This document shows positions 1 through 6,163 of a DNA stretch of 6,163 nt, in pieces. Location: positions 1 to 6,163 of the forward strand of contig QWOR01000030.1 in NCBI GenBank assembly GCA_003669575.1. Direction: 5' to 3'. Source of the DNA: Planctomycetota bacterium (GTDB lineage: Bacteria > Planctomycetota > Planctomycetia > Planctomycetales > Planctomycetaceae). The notes beneath the pieces were generated by a model. The model worked only from the letters and a program-made list of their open reading frames with translations, was not told where the DNA came from and searched no databases. Positions within the stretch are counted from its first letter, which is position 1; every line of letters begins with the position of its first letter. Made by a program: the position numbers and the translations under genes.

Positions 1-471
1 AAGCCGGGGGAGGTGATCCAGGCGGACCAGGTGCCCAGCCGCATCATGGCCGATTATCTCGTCAAGCTCGGCACGCGTGCGGTTTTGCGGGAGGATCGGA
101 AGTCGAACGATTACTCAGTGGGGCGCGAAGTCTATAACCCGCTCGGCCGTGACCTGTATCTCCTGATGCGGACGGCGTCCTTTAACCAGATCGTCGGAGG
201 GTCCGCATACACGGGGCTCACCAACTCGACTCTCCGTCATGAGGACATGACCCCGCTGATCGATGCCCATCGGGCGGTGTTGTTCGGCCGCTGGCGAAAT
301 CCAGCGTATCAAGATCCGAACGAGGCGATCGAAAAGACCGATGGTGCGGTCGAACCGCTGGCCGTCCAGTACACGGTCGATTGCCAGCCGGTGAAGCCCC
401 GCTACCGGGAGTGCTTTGTGCGCTGGATTATCCCAGTCAAACAGGTTTCGGGAAAATCTTCCGGTCCCTGA
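1..471 (+). CDS. C-terminal part of an unrecognised protein (5' end outside window)
   Basis: The frame is open from the first base to the TGA at 469-471, so about 156 C-terminal residues are visible and the start lies upstream of the window. A GTG at 13 is in frame, but nothing suggests it is the true start. I do not recognise the family. The visible part is soluble and mixed in character, with many charged residues, no membrane segment and no repeats. It contains a Tyr/Arg-rich middle (near GREVYNPLGRDLYLLMR) and a short Lys/Ser tail (KSSGP). Residue use is normal for a real protein, and the antisense frame over it is not protein-like. It lies 66 bases upstream of the ABC ATPase on the same strand, so the two may share a transcript. 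No function is assigned. Confidence 0.7.
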   Translation, partial: KPGEVIQADQVPSRIMADYLVKLGTRAVLREDRKSNDYSVGREVYNPLGRDLYLLMRTASFNQIVGGSAYTGLTNSTLRHEDMTPLIDAHRAVLFGRWRNPAYQDPNEAIEKTDGAVEPLAVQYTVDCQPVKPRYRECFVRWIIPVKQVSGKSSGP

Positions 472-537
472 TCTGCGGACTTCATTTTTGCGTGTGCTGG
501 TCTTCATTCTGTCCTTTGCATTCTGTGAGCGTTCCCC

Positions 538-1464
538 GTGATCGAGACTAAGAAACTCACCAAGCGCTATGGCAATCTTGTCGCAGCCAACGAGATTACG
601 ATCAGCCTCAAGGAAGGGGATGTGTTCGGGTTCATCGGCCCCAACGGATCGGGCAAAACGACCACGATGCGCATGATCGCGACGCTGCTGAACCCCGATT
701 ACGGCGAGTGCTACGTCTGTGGGAAGTCGATCTATACCGACCCGCAGGAGATTCGCCGTCTGGTCGGATACATGCCCGACCGGTTCGGTGTGTATGACGA
801 CATGACGATCATCGAGTACCTGGAGTTTTTCGCGGCGACCTACCGCATCAACGGCCCGGCCCGTCGCAAGATCTGCGAAGAGAAGCTCGAACTCGTTGAC
901 ATGAGCTTCAAACGGGACGCCATGGTCAATCAGCTGTCGCTGGGCCAGACCCAGCGAGTCGGGCTGGCGCGGACACTGCTGCATGATCCACAAGTGCTGC
1001 TGCTCGACGAGCCGGCCGGAGGTCTCGACCCGCGAGCCCGTATCGAAATGCGCCAGCTGCTCAAGCGGCTGGGCGACATGAAAAAGACGGTCATCGTGTC
1101 GAGCCACATCCTGCCTGAACTGGCCGATGTCTGTACCCGGGTCGGCATGATCGAAAAGGGAATCATGCTGGTGGACGACTACGTGGCTGACGTGATGAAG
1201 AAGTCGCGAGAGGCGATCATCCTGCAGATCGAAGTGACGACCAACCACGAAAAGGCCGCAGCTCTGATCGGTCAGATGTCGGATGTGGCGAATGTCGAGA
1301 TGGTCGGTACCCGGATCGATGTCACCCTGAAAAAGGGCGTGGAGGACTACAGCTTGATTCCGTCGGCGCTGATCGAAAGTGGCTTCAAGCTCAAGCTCTT
1401 CCGAGAGGAAGAACTGAATCTGGAAACTGCCTTCATGATGTTGACGAAGGGGAAACAGCAGTAG
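538..1464 (+). CDS. ABC transporter ATP-binding protein (ABC-2/CcmA type)
   Basis: This is a cytoplasmic nucleotide-binding subunit of an ABC transporter, 308 residues. Visible motifs are Walker A GPNGSGKTT (34-42), signature LSLGQTQR (133-140), Walker B VLLLDE (153-158), D-loop GGLDPR (161-166) and the switch histidine in VSSH (His190). After about residue 215 comes a roughly 90-residue C-terminal extension, as is common in ATPases paired with ABC-2 permeases. The GTG start at 538 is chosen because translation then opens with IETKKLTKRYGN, the usual first strand of this family. The upstream ribosome site is weak. At the Q-loop the expected glutamine is replaced by Asp81 (GYMPDRFGVYDD), and the signature reads LSLGQ instead of LSGGQ. 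No ABC-2 permease gene is seen in the window. A partner may lie upstream of position 1 or elsewhere. The substrate is unknown. Confidence 0.93.
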   Translation: MIETKKLTKRYGNLVAANEITISLKEGDVFGFIGPNGSGKTTTMRMIATLLNPDYGECYVCGKSIYTDPQEIRRLVGYMPDRFGVYDDMTIIEYLEFFAATYRINGPARRKICEEKLELVDMSFKRDAMVNQLSLGQTQRVGLARTLLHDPQVLLLDEPAGGLDPRARIEMRQLLKRLGDMKKTVIVSSHILPELADVCTRVGMIEKGIMLVDDYVADVMKKSREAIILQIEVTTNHEKAAALIGQMSDVANVEMVGTRIDVTLKKGVEDYSLIPSALIESGFKLKLFREEELNLETAFMMLTKGKQQ

Positions 1465-1505
1465 TGGAACATGGTGGCTGCCCGTCGCTCGCCAAGGATT
1501 GTGGA

Positions 1506-2840
1506 TTACGCGCGGCGAATCGCGTCCATGGGGGAGAGACTCGCGGCTTTCCATGCCGGGTAGAGTCCACCCAGGATTCCCAGCAGGGTGCTGGTCAGAA
1601 AACCAAAGACGGCCAGTCCGACAGAAACATGCAAGGCCAGCTTGTCGGGCCAGAAATGATTGGCGATTAGTGATGCGATCTTGCCGATCAGGACCCCGAT
1701 AAACCCGCCCGACAGCCCGATCACGGCACTCTCGGAGATCACGAGCCGCATCACCTCCCCGCGGGTCCAGCCATTTGCTCTCAGGATCCCAAATTCCCCG
1801 ATGCGTTCCACGACGCTCATCAGCATCGTGTTCAGGATGCTGAGCACTGCTATTAGAAAGCCCACAGATGAGATCAGCGTCAGGAACAGCTTGAGGTCTC
1901 CGCTGAATTCGTTGAATTGCTCCGCCCAGTCTTCGGGGGAGAGAACCTCCACGCTGGAGGGGATGGAGATCTCGTCCAATATTTTCGACTCGCTGGGTTT
2001 CGCGACAGTCGGCTGTGATGTTGCTGGTGGAACGCTACCGCCTTTCACCCAGGTGTCGAGAGCGGTGGCCATCATCTGAAATGGATTGGGGCCCTCCCCA
2101 GACAGCAGAATGAGCGCGTCCATCACTCCTGATGGCTTCCACTCGCGTCCCTGGAAGTGCTTCTCAATCCGTTTCTTCAAGTCTCGATTGCTGACATCGG
2201 GATGCTTCTCAATGTAATAACACGACACAATGTCGGGACTGATCCGTCCCAGCCGCCGCAGGGTGTCGATGTCGACCAGAATGTTTACATCGAGCAACTG
2301 GGATTTACAGTCATAAAGCCCCACGATCTGGAATGTGGTTCCATTCACCGCGAGTGTTGAGCCGACCGTGCAGTCGAATGCCTTGGCAATCTGACGACTG
2401 ACAACACAATTCAACTTGCCCTGGTCCTCCACGCCGAGGAAACGTCCTTCGACGAGATGCTCGTCGTAGACACCATGCTTGAGTTTGAGTCGGCTCGGGA
2501 TATCGATCCCTAACAGAAACCGGGGCGGGCTGAGGATGCGCTGATCCTCAATCAGATTGACCCGCAGCATGACCTCGCTGTTGACCACGGCGACACCGGG
2601 GAGAGCGGAGATTTCCTGCTCCCAGGCCACCGGCAGCGAAGAAAATATCGGGATCGGGGCACCCCGCTGCTGGATGAGCAACCCTGGGACCTTTTCAAAT
2701 GTGCGAGTCACCAGATGCTGGATCCCCCCCGAGATCGCAAACAGCCCCACCATCCCGGCGATCGCCACCGACAAACCCAGCACGCTGAGCACCGTCCTGA
2801 CGGGGCGATTGATCAGGTTCCGCCAGGCAAATCGAAACAT
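1506..2840 (-). CDS. ABC transporter permease, MacB/FtsX type
   Basis: This inner-membrane permease of the FtsX/MacB superfamily has 444 residues when started at the ATG at 2840. A TTG one codon upstream (2843) is also in frame but is less likely. The layout is classical: an N-terminal cytosolic stub (FRFAWRNLINRPVRT), a first membrane segment near residues 17-40, a large extracytoplasmic domain (about 41-315), then three membrane segments near 318-343, 372-394 and 405-430. The cytosolic coupling segment ERIGEFGILRANGWTR lies near 346-361, and the typical end is PAWKAASLSPMDAIRRA. Such permeases drive mechanotransmission, lipoprotein release or efflux with a LolD/MacB-like ATPase. Neither that ATPase nor a membrane-fusion protein is next to it. 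The neighbouring ATPase gene converges on it and is of another class. Around residues 265-295 a Pro/Ser/Thr-rich stretch looks like a flexible insertion in the extracytoplasmic domain. Confidence 0.92.
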   Translation of the reverse strand: MFRFAWRNLINRPVRTVLSVLGLSVAIAGMVGLFAISGGIQHLVTRTFEKVPGLLIQQRGAPIPIFSSLPVAWEQEISALPGVAVVNSEVMLRVNLIEDQRILSPPRFLLGIDIPSRLKLKHGVYDEHLVEGRFLGVEDQGKLNCVVSRQIAKAFDCTVGSTLAVNGTTFQIVGLYDCKSQLLDVNILVDIDTLRRLGRISPDIVSCYYIEKHPDVSNRDLKKRIEKHFQGREWKPSGVMDALILLSGEGPNPFQMMATALDTWVKGGSVPPATSQPTVAKPSESKILDEISIPSSVEVLSPEDWAEQFNEFSGDLKLFLTLISSVGFLIAVLSILNTMLMSVVERIGEFGILRANGWTRGEVMRLVISESAVIGLSGGFIGVLIGKIASLIANHFWPDKLALHVSVGLAVFGFLTSTLLGILGGLYPAWKAASLSPMDAIRRA

Positions 2841-3258
2841 CAACGTTCATCCGTGGTGCTTGAACATGGTCCATGTGCAGAGGTGCAATCCACCATGGTC
2901 AGCAATGAGCGTCTCAGACTCCCACTGATCTCGCAATGCCTGGCAGCGAAAATCGGGAGGGAAACAGGAACATGCCACGGCGAATGTCACCCTTGTGTGG
3001 CGGAGAGTTCGCCGGAAATCGAGATCTCGGCGACTGTCACGCCGGGAGTAACCCGCATTTTTCCGACGTCTTCTGGACCGGGAGGTGAAATCCCCTTGAA
3101 AGCCACAGATTGGGCCGACGATTGGACGGGTGTCAGATGCACAATCTGAGGTGCGAGAAGTCGTGAGGTGCGATATCCTCTGAGTTCTGGATCAGTCAGT
3201 GAGACTGTTCGTTTCTGTGGATTCGTGGCCAGCATCTGGCGAGGAAAGCGTTCGTCTC
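2841..3258. other. 418-base intergenic region between divergent genes
   Basis: This lies between the start of the minus-strand permease and the start of the plus-strand isomerase, so promoters for both should lie here. I could not pick a convincing -35/-10 pair on either strand. Short open frames exist on both strands. The longest on the minus strand is 82 codons (3235-2987), which lacks a ribosome site, matches no family I know and overlaps the isomerase start. A 10-base direct repeat (3147-3173) and a 10-base palindrome CGAGATCTCG (3020-3029) are the only structures noted. Confidence 0.6.
3147..3173. repeat. Perfect 10-base direct repeat, 7-base spacer
   Basis: The sequence TGAGGTGCGA occurs at 3147-3156 and again at 3164-3173, giving a repeat period of 17 bases. 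It lies about 85 bases upstream of the isomerase ATG at 3259. Direct repeats placed in front of a gene can be regulator-binding half-sites. Here that is only a possibility, because no further copy or known operator was recognised. Confidence 0.4.
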
Positions 3259-4271
3259 ATGGAGCCGCTGGTCTTCGAGCCGTTCTTGCGCCCTCAGGTC
3301 TGGGGGGGAACCGGCTGGCCCATTTCGGAAAGCTCCTCCCCGCCGGGAAATGTGCGATCGGGGAGTCGTGGGAACTCAGCTGTCACCCCCTGCACATCAG
3401 CTGTGTCTCGCAAGGTCCCCTCAAAGGGAGCCCGTTGTCGGATTTGTGGGACCAGCGCCGACGTGAGATCGCCGGACCGCGATACATCGGCCCCGACCGG
3501 TTCCCGCTGCTGGTGAAGCTGCTGAACTGCGAAGACCCTCTGTCGGTCCAGGTTCACCCGGGCGATCATGAGTCGAAACGTCTGGGGATGAGCGATCCTG
3601 GTAAATGCGAGGCATGGGTCGTGCTGGAGACCTCCTGCGAGGCGAGATTGGATGCCGGTCTCAAGGCGGACGTTGATCGGGTCGAGTTTGAACGCCGCCT
3701 AAATGGTGGGACAGTCGATTTGTGTTTGAACCATCTCGTGCCAGATCTGGGGGACTGTCTCTACCTCCCGTCGGGGACCGTGCACAGTGCCCGGGGGGGA
3801 GTGGTCCTTCTTGAGGTTCAGCCATCGAGTGACTCCACCTTCCGTCTCTACGACTGGGATCGGCGTGACGCCAAAGGGCATGCCCGCCCGTTGCATCGTG
3901 AGCGGGGACTCGATGTCATCGACTGGTCGCTCGGACCACTTGGATTTGTGGATTCCGCGACGACGTTGCCACTGGCAGGAGGGGCGTCGATCACACAGCT
4001 GCTCGCGACTCCCAAGTTTAATCTGAACCGATACGACCTGCGGAAGGCCTACGCCCCGAAGGATCTCGCCGGACGCATGGTGGCTTGGGTCGTGGTCTCC
4101 GGAGAGGCGATACTGCGGTCCGCAGGCAGGTCGTTGTCCCTGAAGCGAGGGGAGACAGTTCTCGTGCCAGCGAGTGCTAAAGGGGTTGAATGGGAGCCGA
4201 TTGAGGAGGGGGTCAGTCTGATCGCTGTCACTCTCGGTCCCGAGTTTGAAACGCCAGTGGACCACCGCTGA
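3259..4271 (+). CDS. manA: Type I mannose-6-phosphate isomerase, split by a -1 frameshift at a G run
   Basis: This zinc-dependent cupin enzyme interconverts mannose-6-phosphate and fructose-6-phosphate in the cytoplasm. The ATG at 3259 opens MEPLVFEPFLRPQVWGG, the usual family start, with a purine-rich GAGGAAAG (3241-3248) upstream. After TGG GGG at 3301-3306 the homology continues one frame away at AAC (3309) as NRLAHFGKLLPAG, IGESWELS, then to the TGA at 4269-4271. One extra G in the run 3302-3308, or one -1 slip, gives an intact 337-residue protein. In that numbering the zinc ligands are all present: Gln98 and His100 (SVQVHPGD), Glu118 (KCEAWVVL) and His176 (GTVHS). The catalytic-side motif STFRLYDWDR is at 193-202. 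Without the shift, translation ends at 3516 after 85 residues, with no metal site. A GTG at 3168 in the downstream frame would give a 367-residue product whose first 47 residues are not family-like. The length fits the short bacterial type I isomerases. Confidence 0.88.
3302..3365 (+). other. Possible -1 frameshift site: slippery G run plus potential pseudoknot
   Basis: Seven G (3302-3308) followed by A give the heptamer G GGG GGA, with GGG (3304) and GGA (3307) in the starting frame. A -1 slip lands on the frame that encodes the rest of the isomerase. Downstream, CCGGC (3311-3315) can pair with GCCGG (3342-3346), and CTCCCC (3336-3341) with GGGGAG (3360-3365). The arms interleave as in an H-type pseudoknot, with the two stems directly abutting. 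The spacer after the heptamer is only 1 base, shorter than the usual 5-9, and GC-rich DNA gives such pairings by chance. A sequencing error or ordinary mutation in the homopolymer is at least as likely. Confidence 0.3.
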
Positions 4272-4337
4272 ACTACCCCCCGAATCATCTCGCTTGAATT
4301 CTTTTGACGCCGACACCGTTCAGGAACACTGCTCGCC

Positions 4338-5306
4338 ATGGACGCTTCTGCTCGCAAGTTCGACATCCTCTGCGCGGGATTGGTGGTGGCCGACTTTGTG
4401 GGGGCTCCCATCCCTGCGATCCCCGACTCGGGCCGGCTGACAAAGACCTCTCGAATCGAAATGGCCATCGGCGGTTGTGCCGCCAACACGGCCATCGACC
4501 TGTCAAAACTCGACGCCCGTGTCGGCATTGTCGGGCTAGTCGGAGCGGATGCCATGGGGCAATTCTCTCGAGCTGCCCTCGAACGTGAGCACGTCAGCTG
4601 TGATTACCTTGGCGTTTCAGAGACGACGCAGACCTCTGCCACTCTGATCGTGAATGTACTGGGCGAGGATCGCCGGTTCATTCATGCGGTCGGTGCAAAT
4701 GCCGAATTCACCGGAGAAACACTTACCGCAGACGTGTTACAGCAGTGTCGGATCCTGTGTGTCGGTGGGTTCGCCTTGAACCCTAAACTTTCGGGGGAGA
4801 ATGTCCGGCAGGCTTTCCAGGCCGCGAGGAAGTTGGGGGTGACGACTGCTCTCGATGTCGTGATCGGCGACCCAGCCCCCGCGTGGGACATGCTCCAAGA
4901 GGTGTTGCCGGAGACGGATCTGTTCCTGCCAAATCAAGACGAAGGACGTTTAATCCTCGGTCTGGACGATCCCTCTGAGCAGGCCCGTCGTTTTCACGCT
5001 GCCGGGGCAAAGTCAGTGATCATTACGCGTGGGGGAGAGGGCTCGATCTTCTACAACGGTCACGAGATGTATGAGGCCGCCGCATTTCCCGTTGAGCAGG
5101 TCGATGGTACTGGCGGCGGGGATGCGTTTGTGGCGGGCTATCTGTATGGTCTGCTGAAACAGGCAGCACCGGTCGAGTGTCTGGCCTATGGAGCAGCCAT
5201 GGGGGCCAGCTGTGTGAGAGCGGCCGGGGCCACGACAAGTGTCTTCCGCCGCGATGAATTGGAAGAATACGTTCAGGCACATGCATTGAAGTATCGCCGG
5301 GTCTGA
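4338..5306 (+). CDS. PfkB-family carbohydrate/nucleoside kinase
   Basis: This cytoplasmic kinase of the ribokinase (PfkB) fold has 322 residues and transfers the ATP gamma-phosphate to a sugar or nucleoside hydroxyl. The N-terminal PfkB signature begins at GGCAANTAIDLSKL (45-58) and continues through VGADAMGQ. The NxxE metal/phosphate motif is Asn199-Glu202 (LPNQDE), followed by TRGGEG (230-235). The C-terminal signature DGTGGGDAF (256-264) holds the anion hole and catalytic base Asp262. The ATG at 4338 is preceded by AGGA at 4322-4325. The gene starts 66 bases after the isomerase stop and ends 67 bases before nadD, so the three are probably co-transcribed. The anion hole reads GGGD where the family mostly has GAGD. 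The substrate cannot be read from the sequence. Fructokinase would fit the isomerase next door, but ribokinase-like or nucleoside activity is equally possible. Confidence 0.93.
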   Translation: MDASARKFDILCAGLVVADFVGAPIPAIPDSGRLTKTSRIEMAIGGCAANTAIDLSKLDARVGIVGLVGADAMGQFSRAALEREHVSCDYLGVSETTQTSATLIVNVLGEDRRFIHAVGANAEFTGETLTADVLQQCRILCVGGFALNPKLSGENVRQAFQAARKLGVTTALDVVIGDPAPAWDMLQEVLPETDLFLPNQDEGRLILGLDDPSEQARRFHAAGAKSVIITRGGEGSIFYNGHEMYEAAAFPVEQVDGTGGGDAFVAGYLYGLLKQAAPVECLAYGAAMGASCVRAAGATTSVFRRDELEEYVQAHALKYRRV

Positions 5307-5373
5307 ACAACTTCGAGCTCCCACCGGGCGGGGAGTGACACGGAACCGACGAGTTATCGCGAGGTCAAATCGC

Positions 5374-5970
5374 ATGCGACTGGGAATCTACGGCGGGACA
5401 TTCGACCCGATCCACTATGGGCATCTGCTGCTGGCGGAACGCTGTCGGGAAGAGCTCCAGCTGGACGAGGTCTGGTTCATCCCTGCCGGAAGTCCACCGC
5501 ACAAACAGGGGCGTGTTTCCACTCCTGCCAAGGCCCGTATGGCGATGGTTGAGTTCGCTGTCTCAGGCTTCCCGGAGTTTCGCGTATCTCGCATTGAGCT
5601 GGAACGCGTGGGGCCGAGCTACACGGTCCAGACACTGGAGCAGATCCGGGCCAGCGACCCGTCTCGCGAAGTGTTTCTGTTGATGGGGGCCGACTCGATC
5701 GCAGAACTTGTGACTTGGAAAGACCCGGCCCGGATTCTCGAACTCGCCCAGGTCGTGGCGGTGAACCGCGCGGGAGAGAAACCTGACTTGTCGAGCTTGA
5801 ATGAGCTGATGCAGCACACCGGCCGCACTGTTCGGACTATCGAAATGCCTGCGATGGGGATCTCGGCCAGCGAGATTCGCTCACGTGTAGCCCTGAAGCA
5901 AAGCATCCGCTTTCTAACGCCGAGACCCGTGGAGATGTATATTCGGCAGAACAACCTGTATGCGGACTAA
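5374..5970 (+). CDS. nadD: Nicotinate-nucleotide adenylyltransferase
   Basis: The enzyme adenylylates nicotinate mononucleotide with ATP to deaminated NAD, the penultimate step of NAD synthesis, in the cytoplasm. It has 198 residues, typical of the family. Motifs: GGTFDPIHYGH (7-17), the nucleotidyltransferase signature with the HxGH histidines His14 and His17; SPPHK (40-44); GPSYTVQTL (80-88); MGADS (104-108); and ISASEIRSR (163-171), the second ATP-binding motif. The ATG at 5374 is preferred because the protein then begins MRLGIYGGTFDP, the usual start, with GAGG at 5361-5364 as ribosome site. A GTG at 5335 would add 13 unconserved residues. It is the last gene of the isomerase-kinase-nadD run. 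The rsfS (ybeB) gene that follows nadD in many bacteria is absent. Instead a convergent gene begins 35 bases later. Confidence 0.96.
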   Translation: MRLGIYGGTFDPIHYGHLLLAERCREELQLDEVWFIPAGSPPHKQGRVSTPAKARMAMVEFAVSGFPEFRVSRIELERVGPSYTVQTLEQIRASDPSREVFLLMGADSIAELVTWKDPARILELAQVVAVNRAGEKPDLSSLNELMQHTGRTVRTIEMPAMGISASEIRSRVALKQSIRFLTPRPVEMYIRQNNLYAD

Positions 5971-6005
5971 CTGTTCGCTGTCTATCGTCATGTCGAAGGT
6001 CACAG

Positions 6006-6163
6006 CTATTTCCCGAAGCACATAATCTTGCCGCCGGAATTGTCGCTTCCGATCACAAACTTATCACCAGAGACCGCAGCTGATCCGTGAATCACCTGAC
6101 CGGCGTTGTGCTTCCAGAGGACCTCGCCATCGCTGAGACGAACGAGATAGAGCTGCTTATCGT
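6006..6163 (-). CDS. C-terminal end of a PQQ-type beta-propeller repeat protein (partial)
   Basis: Read on the minus strand from the window edge, 51 codons end at the TAG complementary to 6006-6008. The sequence contains DKQLYLVRLSDGEVLWKHNA, then GSAAVSGDKFVIGS, SGGKIMCFGK and the stop. The blade pattern 'xLYxLxxxxGxxxWxxxxGxxxxGSPAVxxxxVxxGSxxG' is that of PQQ-like (pyrrolo-quinoline-quinone dehydrogenase type) repeats forming a beta-propeller, and here it is the last blade. Such proteins are numerous in Planctomycetes, often exported, and most do not bind PQQ. The N-terminus, and hence any signal peptide, lies outside the window. The gene converges on nadD with 35 bases between stops, and no clear terminator hairpin was seen there. 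Confidence 0.85.
   Translation of the reverse strand, partial: DKQLYLVRLSDGEVLWKHNAGQVIHGSAAVSGDKFVIGSDNSGGKIMCFGK

Noticed and set aside
1465..1505. A bidirectional terminator between the convergent ATPase and permease genes.
   Set aside because: Only a four-base pairing (TGGC/GCCA) was found in the 41-base gap, with no T or A run.
115..1554. A 479-codon open frame on the minus strand across the ABC ATPase.
   Set aside because: It is antisense to a gene with all ABC motifs. Its translation is rich in His, Arg, Asp and Gln with no recognisable domain, as expected for a shadow of GC-rich codons.
2715..3149. A 144-codon plus-strand frame running out of the permease gene into the gap.
   Set aside because: Half of it is antisense to the permease N-terminus, and the rest has no protein-like pattern.
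3174..3179. TATCCT as a -10 box for the isomerase operon.
   Set aside because: It matches the consensus at four of six positions, but there is no -35-like sequence at the right distance, and planctomycete promoters are poorly defined.
2987..3235. An 82-codon minus-strand frame in the gap before the permease, ending in VTPGVTVAEISISGELSATQG-like sequence; possibly the remnant of an adaptor protein.
   Set aside because: It has no ribosome site, no family match, mixed codon use, and overlaps the isomerase start. Too weak to call a gene.
4049..4555. A 168-codon minus-strand frame spanning the isomerase end and kinase start.
   Set aside because: It is antisense to two well-supported genes, with a Ser/Arg/Pro/Thr-rich shadow composition.
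5318..5335. Small hairpin CTCCC/GGGAG between the kinase and nadD, as a terminator.
   Set aside because: It has only five base pairs, an eight-base loop and no T-run after it. Not a convincing terminator.
5335..5373. GTG at 5335 as the nadD start.
   Set aside because: It adds 13 residues not seen in the family. ATG 5374 gives the conserved MRLGIYGGTFDP start with a GAGG site in front.

Overview
The window looks like a piece of a planctomycete chromosome. The DNA is moderately GC-rich by eye. The right edge carries the end of a PQQ-type beta-propeller protein of the kind abundant in Planctomycetes, and the proteins have the look of that phylum. This assignment is by protein style only; there is no rRNA or other marker gene. 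Genes are densely packed housekeeping and transport functions. I see no tRNA, rRNA, CRISPR array, insertion sequence or phage gene.

Left part (1-1464, + strand): the C-terminal end of an unrecognised protein, then after 66 bases a complete ABC-transporter ATPase of the ABC-2/CcmA type (GTG start at 538). Converging on it from the other strand (2840-1506) is a complete MacB/FtsX-type permease. The two are unlikely partners: they belong to different ABC classes and their genes face each other. The stretch 2841-3258 between the permease start and the next gene has no convincing gene. It holds a 10-base direct repeat and presumably the divergent promoters.

Right part (3259-5970, + strand): three genes in a row with gaps of about 66 bases, probably co-transcribed. 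They are a type I mannose-6-phosphate isomerase, a PfkB-family sugar/nucleoside kinase, and nicotinate-nucleotide adenylyltransferase (nadD). The isomerase and kinase could together feed hexose phosphates; nadD performs the adenylylation step of NAD synthesis. A PQQ-repeat protein on the minus strand converges on nadD and runs off the window.

The main oddity is in the isomerase gene. Its conserved N-terminus (MEPLVFEPF..., ATG at 3259) and the rest of the enzyme lie in different frames, and the break falls in a run of seven G (3302-3308). The sequence there is a textbook -1 slippery heptamer (G GGG GGA). Just downstream, two complementary arm pairs could form an H-type pseudoknot. This may be a sequencing error, a real inactivating mutation, or a programmed frameshift. 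The sequence alone cannot decide, and a homopolymer error is the plainest explanation.
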